A DNA stretch of 64,000 nt, from positions 164,651,824 through 164,715,823 of the forward strand of contig CM028377.1 in the NCBI GenBank assembly GCA_013146195.2, written 5' to 3'. The notes beneath the pieces are model-generated. The model had not been told where the DNA came from and did no database searches. It saw only the letters and a list, made by a program, of their open reading frames with translations. Position numbers and translations under genes: made by a program. Within the stretch, counting starts at the first letter, position 1; each line of letters begins with the position of its first letter. The stretch is from Codonopsis lanceolata. Taxonomy: Eukaryota > Streptophyta > Magnoliopsida > Asterales > Campanulaceae. Of the stretch, positions 59,567-64,000 are shown piece after piece.

Positions 59567-59769
59567 TTAATACCACAATCCTACATCGGGTAGATGTGGC
59601 ACTTGTGTGTGATTTATAAGGTAGTCATGCACTTCTACTGGGCACTAACATCATCCATGGACTTTTGGATCGGCTTGTGATGGGCCTTATGACCCAAGGT
59701 GTTATGTGCTCAGTGGGCCAGTGTGGGCTACACATAGCGAACCAGGCTTTCGGGCTCGGGGCGTTATCA
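59567..59769 (+). repeat. TRIM LTR 1
   Basis: It starts ttaataccac and ends gggcgttatca. It aligns to LTR 2 with substitutions and small indels over about 205 bases. Confidence 0.8.
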
Positions 59770-59770
59770 A

Positions 59771-59782
59771 TGGTATCAGAGC
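59771..59782 (+). promoter_or_regulatory. TRIM tRNA-Met primer-binding site
   Basis: The exact sequence tggtatcagagc follows LTR 1, giving the plus orientation of the element. Confidence 0.92.
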
Positions 59783-59950
59783 GGGTCCCAGCCGAAAATG
59801 TGGGAACAAAGTGTTGTGCGGGTCAAAGTGCTATACCGCAGAAGGTGGGAGCCACCTCTTGATCCTCGTACCAGCCACCTCTCGAATCATGCATCGCCCA
59901 GGGTACAATTCGGCCTTGACGAGGACGTCAAGGATTTAAGTAGGGGATAT

Positions 59951-60157
59951 TATAATACCTCAATCCCACATCGAGTAGATGTGGGACTTGTGTGTAATTT
60001 ATAAGGTAGTCATGCACTACTACTGGGCACTAACATCATCCATGGACTTTTGGGTCGACTTGTGGTGGGCCTGATGACCAAAGTCTTTGCGTGCTTAGTG
60101 GGCGATGTGGGCCAAGATACAGTAGCAAACCAGGATTTCGGGCTCGGGGCGTTACAA
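59951..60157 (+). repeat. TRIM LTR 2
   Basis: It starts tataatacctcaatccc and ends ggggcgttaca, next to sequence resembling the Helitron flank (atgaatctcttg). Confidence 0.82.
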
Positions 60158-60328
60158 TGAATCTCTTGCTAATTTCATCAGGTCCGGGTCCTTAGAATTT
60201 TGGGTCGGCTTATGGTGGACCTGATGACCCAAGGTGCTCCGTGCTCAGTGGGCTACGCGTAGCGAACCAGGATTTCAGGCTCGGGGCGTTACAATACATC
60301 TCTTGCCAATTTCATCAGGTACTGGTCC
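60158..60328 (+). repeat. Duplicated LTR end plus flank
   Basis: About 34 bases of Helitron sequence (atctcttgctaatttcatca) follow LTR 2, then a 100-base LTR 3' fragment, then the same Helitron sequence again from 60294. This is a tandem duplication of about 136 bases spanning the LTR/flank junction. Confidence 0.78.
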
Positions 60329-61190
60329 CTCTTCATCAAAGATTTCTTTGAGGTCTTTATAGCGATCAAAACGAAGAAACTGAACTTGGTTTTCTTTGAT
60401 GTGGTAAAGACGACTTTGCTCTGTTGCAGCCCAAGCAACCACTAAAAATTCCTGAAACCGTTTTTGGGCTCTCAAAATAGTTGAATATTCTGAAGTTCGT
60501 TGGAATAAACGATAACTATAGTAATCCATCATTGTGAGTCGGCTTCTACTTGTAGTGTTTGGAGCATTTCTACGCACATCCCAAAGAGTCATTGATGGTT
60601 CCCACCCTAGCTCCCCAAATGGAAATAATAACATATAATTGAGTGGTGCGTATGCCGGGTGACATTCACTAATTTGCATCAAGCCTCAATCTCCTCTATA
60701 ATGTACAACAATATCTCTTGTACCTATCTTTTCACTACCATCACCTGGCAAGATTACTGCAATCTAATCTATTGTTGGTGCATTATACCGTCGTGGATCT
60801 CTCCTTGGATTATAATGCAAACATGCAGGTAAATTTTGATTAGATTGAGCTTGGTTTTGTTGCTTTAATATTTCGTGAGCTTGACGAAATATAGTTACAA
60901 ATGTATTATTTTGTAACAAACATTCTTGTATGCTCCTTAAGAGTTCTCAATCCAATCCCAGATTATGACGATGACGATCGACTATTTAGTACAGCCAACG
61001 GATCATATATATAAAATTGAGGATACACGGGATCTGTACCCGGTTGTGGTAATAAAGCACCAGTACAAAGTCGTAATTCACTGTGGATAGTGAAGCTATA
61101 AGGACATCTGCCAATGAGGACACTTCTATCTATTGTACATCCAAGACTTGTAAATGCATTTGCTGCATTATACTGCCGAATGTGCTCTAA
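60300..61190 (-). pseudogene. Helitron B N-terminal region
   Basis: The minus-strand frame 60682-60275 has HPAYAPLNYMLLFPFGE and then SRLTMMDYYSYRL, QRTSEYSTIL, and FDEEGPVPDEIGKRC, the conserved block before Rep. Further upstream (61190-60690) are the QAHEILKQQNQAQ and AAFTSLGCTID-type blocks in other frames. It matches Helitron A 33991-34876 at roughly 95 percent by eye and is continuous with Rep apart from the TRIM. Confidence 0.85.
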
Positions 61191-62475
61191 ATTTTTAATT
61201 GTATAGTTGAAAATTGATAGAACTTTTAATTGTATCCACGATTGAAAATTTTATTACCTAATGACAAAATAAATGTTTATCAAACAGTGATTTGATATAT
61301 CACTTCTGGATCCTGTGTAATATTTTTTTTTAAATAAATTCCCTTAGATATATCAATAACAATGTTTCCTTTGATTTTCTTAAATTTTGGTCAAATGTTA
61401 TAAATGATTCTACTTTATCACTTATTCAATTTACTTCATCCATTACCACAAAATTGGTCAAAGGTTATAACTATATTTACAATCGAAACCAAATAAATAC
61501 ATTAAGATGATATTAGTACTCTAAGGAAAAGATTCCTAAGAAATATGCAATACTTTTTAGATCCCACCATTTCACCAATATCGCTATTTAGTATGTACAA
61601 TATTTTTACAATTTCCTTAGCTTACATAAACTTGTACATTTACTATAAATATTGCACAAAAGAAATTTTCTTTATTTTTACTACTACTTTTAGATATCCG
61701 AGATAAGCATCGGCTGGAAGAATCTCCCACACAAGCTTTCCCTTTTAGACTCGTTCCGCTTGCCGTAAAGTAAAGCTCCGGCAGGAACAGTCCTAGGAGT
61801 ACAAAATAGTTGAACTCCATCGCCTAAAACAAGTCTCGAGGTAGGGTATTAGGCAATTGTCATAAACTTTTAAATAAGATTCAATATATTGAAAGAATAC
61901 ATACAGTACAATGGTTGCAATATGGTTAGAGCATCTACATTGCGTGAAAAAAAAAAATTCTAAGGTCAGTTTTAATAAGAAGAGCAAATACACAATAGGG
62001 AGAAGACTTCTTAAAGTTACTAACTAAGAGGATGAGAAGATTATTTTCCAATTTAGGAAGAAAACAAATGGAATCTTCCTAGGTGTACTAAGAGTATGTG
62101 TGACCGGGTTTTATTGTTTACTTTCAATAATCATTGGTGACTTTTAGTCAATGAAAACTAAAGTTATTATAAAAAAACAAGTAACTAAAAAATAAAAGAA
62201 AATAAAATGGAGCTTCGTCAATTGATATTGGTTTTTAGGTTGGTCTATTTTCATATTCTTAAATTAACCTCTGCTTATTGAGTTGAACTACATCCTATAT
62301 ATTTTACTTCAGTTGTCTGTGAAAAGGAACTAGGATGCTAAATACTCCCTCTGTTCCAAGCAAAAAGCCCTCTTTTGAAAGTTAATTTTTTTAAAAAAAT
62401 GACACTTTTATTATTTAATTTTTAAAAATATACTATTTAATTAAAACATTCCAAAATAACAGAGTACTGTCTAAA
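61191..62475. other. Block in Helitron B that replaces the first exon-2 part
   Basis: This AT-rich block has no match in Helitron A, where 32963-33990 hold the second-exon start. It contains one half of a Stowaway-like end near 62344 and a minus-strand frame (61820-61617) with a hydrophobic, signal-like start and no recognised domain. No gene is claimed. Confidence 0.5.
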
Positions 62476-63991
62476 TTAACGAGCTTCAAAGTTTGTTTGA
62501 GATTGATTAAATTATCTCACAAGGCAGCTTTTTACCAAACCTAACACACGCCAAACTCGAGTAGTTTGTTCGTAATATTATCCAACTGCAACCCTGGCTA
62601 TATAGGGTTCCCAAACCAGTTTCCAAAACAAAGGTCCTCAAAGTATTGTACATCTAAGAATTGAGCTAAGACATCAAGTGTACGTACATGACTATTTTAG
62701 CTTGACCAAGACAACCAACGTTGGGTTTTCAAACTTCTTAATTTTATTTATCCATTTTGTGATTTGATTATTGTCATTTATTTTGTTTAGTTTATGGTCA
62801 TTAAAAGTAAAAAGGAAAAAAAAAACTACTATTAGCAATAAATTTCCTCGATGTGATTGAGTACAAAAAGATAAAAAGATGTAATTTCAATTTAGGATTT
62901 AAGGATCTTTTAGGTATATTAAACGCAAATTGACCAATTTCAAATAAATGGTTAGAACTAATTGATTTCTAATTATTTTAGCTTCCATTACCAGTATAAT
63001 AAATCCAGCTCTTATTAATGACCCAATTCAATACTATTGGGCATGTAACAAAACTCTTAATCTAGTTCATTACTATTTGGCCTTGTTACAATAAAACACT
63101 AACCTAAGGAAATACAAGTAACCCCCCCCAATACTCTTACTCTACACAAACCAAAGATTTGCCAAATAAAAAACACAAAAAAAATATAATAAACACATAT
63201 AGACTAGATTTCGTTCTTGTGCCTATGACACGATGTCAATATGGATGTAAGTATAAAGTGAGCATGATGCGAATAAATTAATATATACTTAAAATTTTGT
63301 AAGGGTCAGATCAATGTGCATTACACAAAGAATATACATCCCAAAAACTAAAAAAATAACACATTTTATTGATTGTAACATTTTGTAACTCATCCAAAAA
63401 GAGTATAATTAAACATCCAAAAGCATTATCTCTCACACACACCAATCCAACACCTGTTAGTTGAAATAATCTAAAAAATGAAAATCTGAACAAACAAAAA
63501 TCATAAAATAAATTGAATGAGAGAGAGTGAACTAACAAAAGACTATTCGAAATCGAAGTCACAAAGATTTCAGATCAATAAGGGAAATATAACACAAATT
63601 TTTTTAAAAAAGAAAGAAATTAAAATACATACAAATATTTAAAATTACAAAAATTAATTACAGACCTACAAACTAAATATTTGTAAAAGTATTCTAGGTC
63701 AACAAAAATTTAAAAAAAAATCGAGGTGAAACAAAAATTAAATTGATTCAATTAATTACCATAACAATCAAAGCTACAAATTCTAGTAAAACAAGAAATA
63801 GTTCCCACATGACTTGGTAGGGAGAAGAAACTGGATAATTACGGTTTGGTTAATCATTGACATGCTTGAATAATTACGACCGTAAGATCATTAACATGGT
63901 TGGATAATTACAGCCTTAAAACAATAAATCTAGTTAGTCTAAGTCAATTGTAAGGGGGTGTAAACTAAGCTGTTTTATAATATAGACTAGA
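62476..63991 (-). repeat. Helitron B leader, paralogous to 30641-32962
   Basis: The segment matches Helitron A in inverted orientation, including the TATA block (62597-62604) and a conserved but frame-poor region near 63311-63562. The hAT-3 insertion is absent at about 63945, giving an unoccupied paralogous site. Confidence 0.88.
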
Positions 63992-64000
63992 TTCTGAGCC

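Larger units (their letters stand above)
59567..60293 (+). mobile_element. TRIM retrotransposon within Helitron Rep
   Basis: A miniature LTR element has LTR 1 (59567-59769), a tRNA-Met primer site (59771-59782), about 160 bases of internal sequence without coding capacity, a purine tract aagtagggga, LTR 2 (59951-60157) and an extra LTR fragment (about 60192-60293). The repeat atacat flanks it at 59561-59566 and 60294-60299. LTRs of about 205 bp with no gag or pol define a TRIM. Removing it joins the Helitron codons cleanly. Confidence 0.88.
58641..63991 (-). mobile_element. Helitron B, truncated, inverted relative of Helitron A
   Basis: On the minus strand the 5' end tctagtctatattataaaac (63991) is preceded by A, as expected for Helitron insertion at AT. 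Blocks shared with Helitron A are 63991-62476 (5' leader and first exon) and 61190-60300 (N-region). The Rep domain (59560-58700) follows across a TRIM insertion. The helicase and 3' end are absent; the sequence changes at about 58640 to the intron copy. The block 62475-61191 is unrelated to Helitron A. Confidence 0.82.

Noticed and set aside
59567..60157. TRIM as a Cassandra-type element carrying a 5S rRNA promoter
   Set aside because: Only a short gcgtgctta...gggcgatg segment in LTR 2 recalls 5S sequence. The rest of the 5S-like region is not there.
63311..63562. Hydrophobic frame present in both Helitron leaders (also 31795-32040)
   Set aside because: Its likeness in two copies comes from recent duplication of the whole leader. 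There is no known product at this place in Helitrons, and stops flank it closely.
1..64000. CRISPR array, operon or bacterial-type system
   Set aside because: The window is plant nuclear DNA with spliced genes and retroelements. The tandem repeats seen are duplications or satellites without unique spacers.

Overview
The window is nuclear DNA of a flowering plant, most likely a eudicot. It holds three host genes or gene remnants: a seven-exon CDK-like protein kinase, an SKP1-like gene, and part of a receptor-like kinase next to an assembly gap. They sit in a dense layer of nested plant transposable elements: Athila-like and Tat-like Ty3/gypsy, Tekay-type chromovirus, Ale-like and SIRE-like Ty1/copia, L1 LINEs, hAT, Mutator-like and Stowaway-like DNA elements, a SINE, a TRIM and Helitrons. 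The species cannot be named from the sequence.

Layout. 1-3.35 kb: non-coding sequence and a broken gypsy gag (minus strand). 3.5-9.16 kb: a degenerate Athila-like gypsy element (minus). 9.16-13.8 kb: an Ale-like copia element (plus) with a short 5' LTR remnant. 13.9-18.5 kb: two non-autonomous hAT elements with exact 8-bp target duplications, with a SINE between them. 18.5-21.3 kb: AT-rich intergenic sequence and the upstream region of the kinase gene. 21.34-29.25 kb: the CDK-like kinase gene, with a 5.26-kb fourth intron full of repeats. 29.95-30.51 kb: the SKP1-like gene, whose exon junction looks damaged. 30.64-37.9 kb: Helitron A (plus), carrying a hAT insertion and a block with a chromovirus LTR in place of its Rep domain. 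37.98-43.34 kb: a SIRE-like copia element cut by a 100-N gap. 43.44-44.39 kb: receptor-like kinase domain with a frameshift. 44.4-49.5 kb: intergenic sequence, one Stowaway-like MITE, microsatellites and a Mutator-like element with a 9-bp target duplication. 49.7-52.36 kb: L1 LINE remnants (minus). 52.36-57.4 kb: a second copia element. 57.4-58.64 kb: an inverted copy of part of intron 4 of the CDK-like gene. 58.64-63.99 kb: Helitron B (minus), the inverted relative of Helitron A, with a TRIM retrotransposon inside its Rep coding region.

How the parts relate. No operon-like or co-acting gene set is visible. The main structural theme is duplication between the two sides of the gap. Helitron A retains the Pif1-type helicase start but lacks Rep. 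Helitron B retains the Rep HUH and two-tyrosine motifs but lacks the helicase. The intron-4 copy lies directly beside Helitron B. Every transposable-element reading frame seen here is broken, so all appear to be non-autonomous remnants. I did not find a clearly new biological system. The most unusual features are the complementary Helitron pair, their interruption at the same codon, and the paralogous empty site that dates the hAT insertion.
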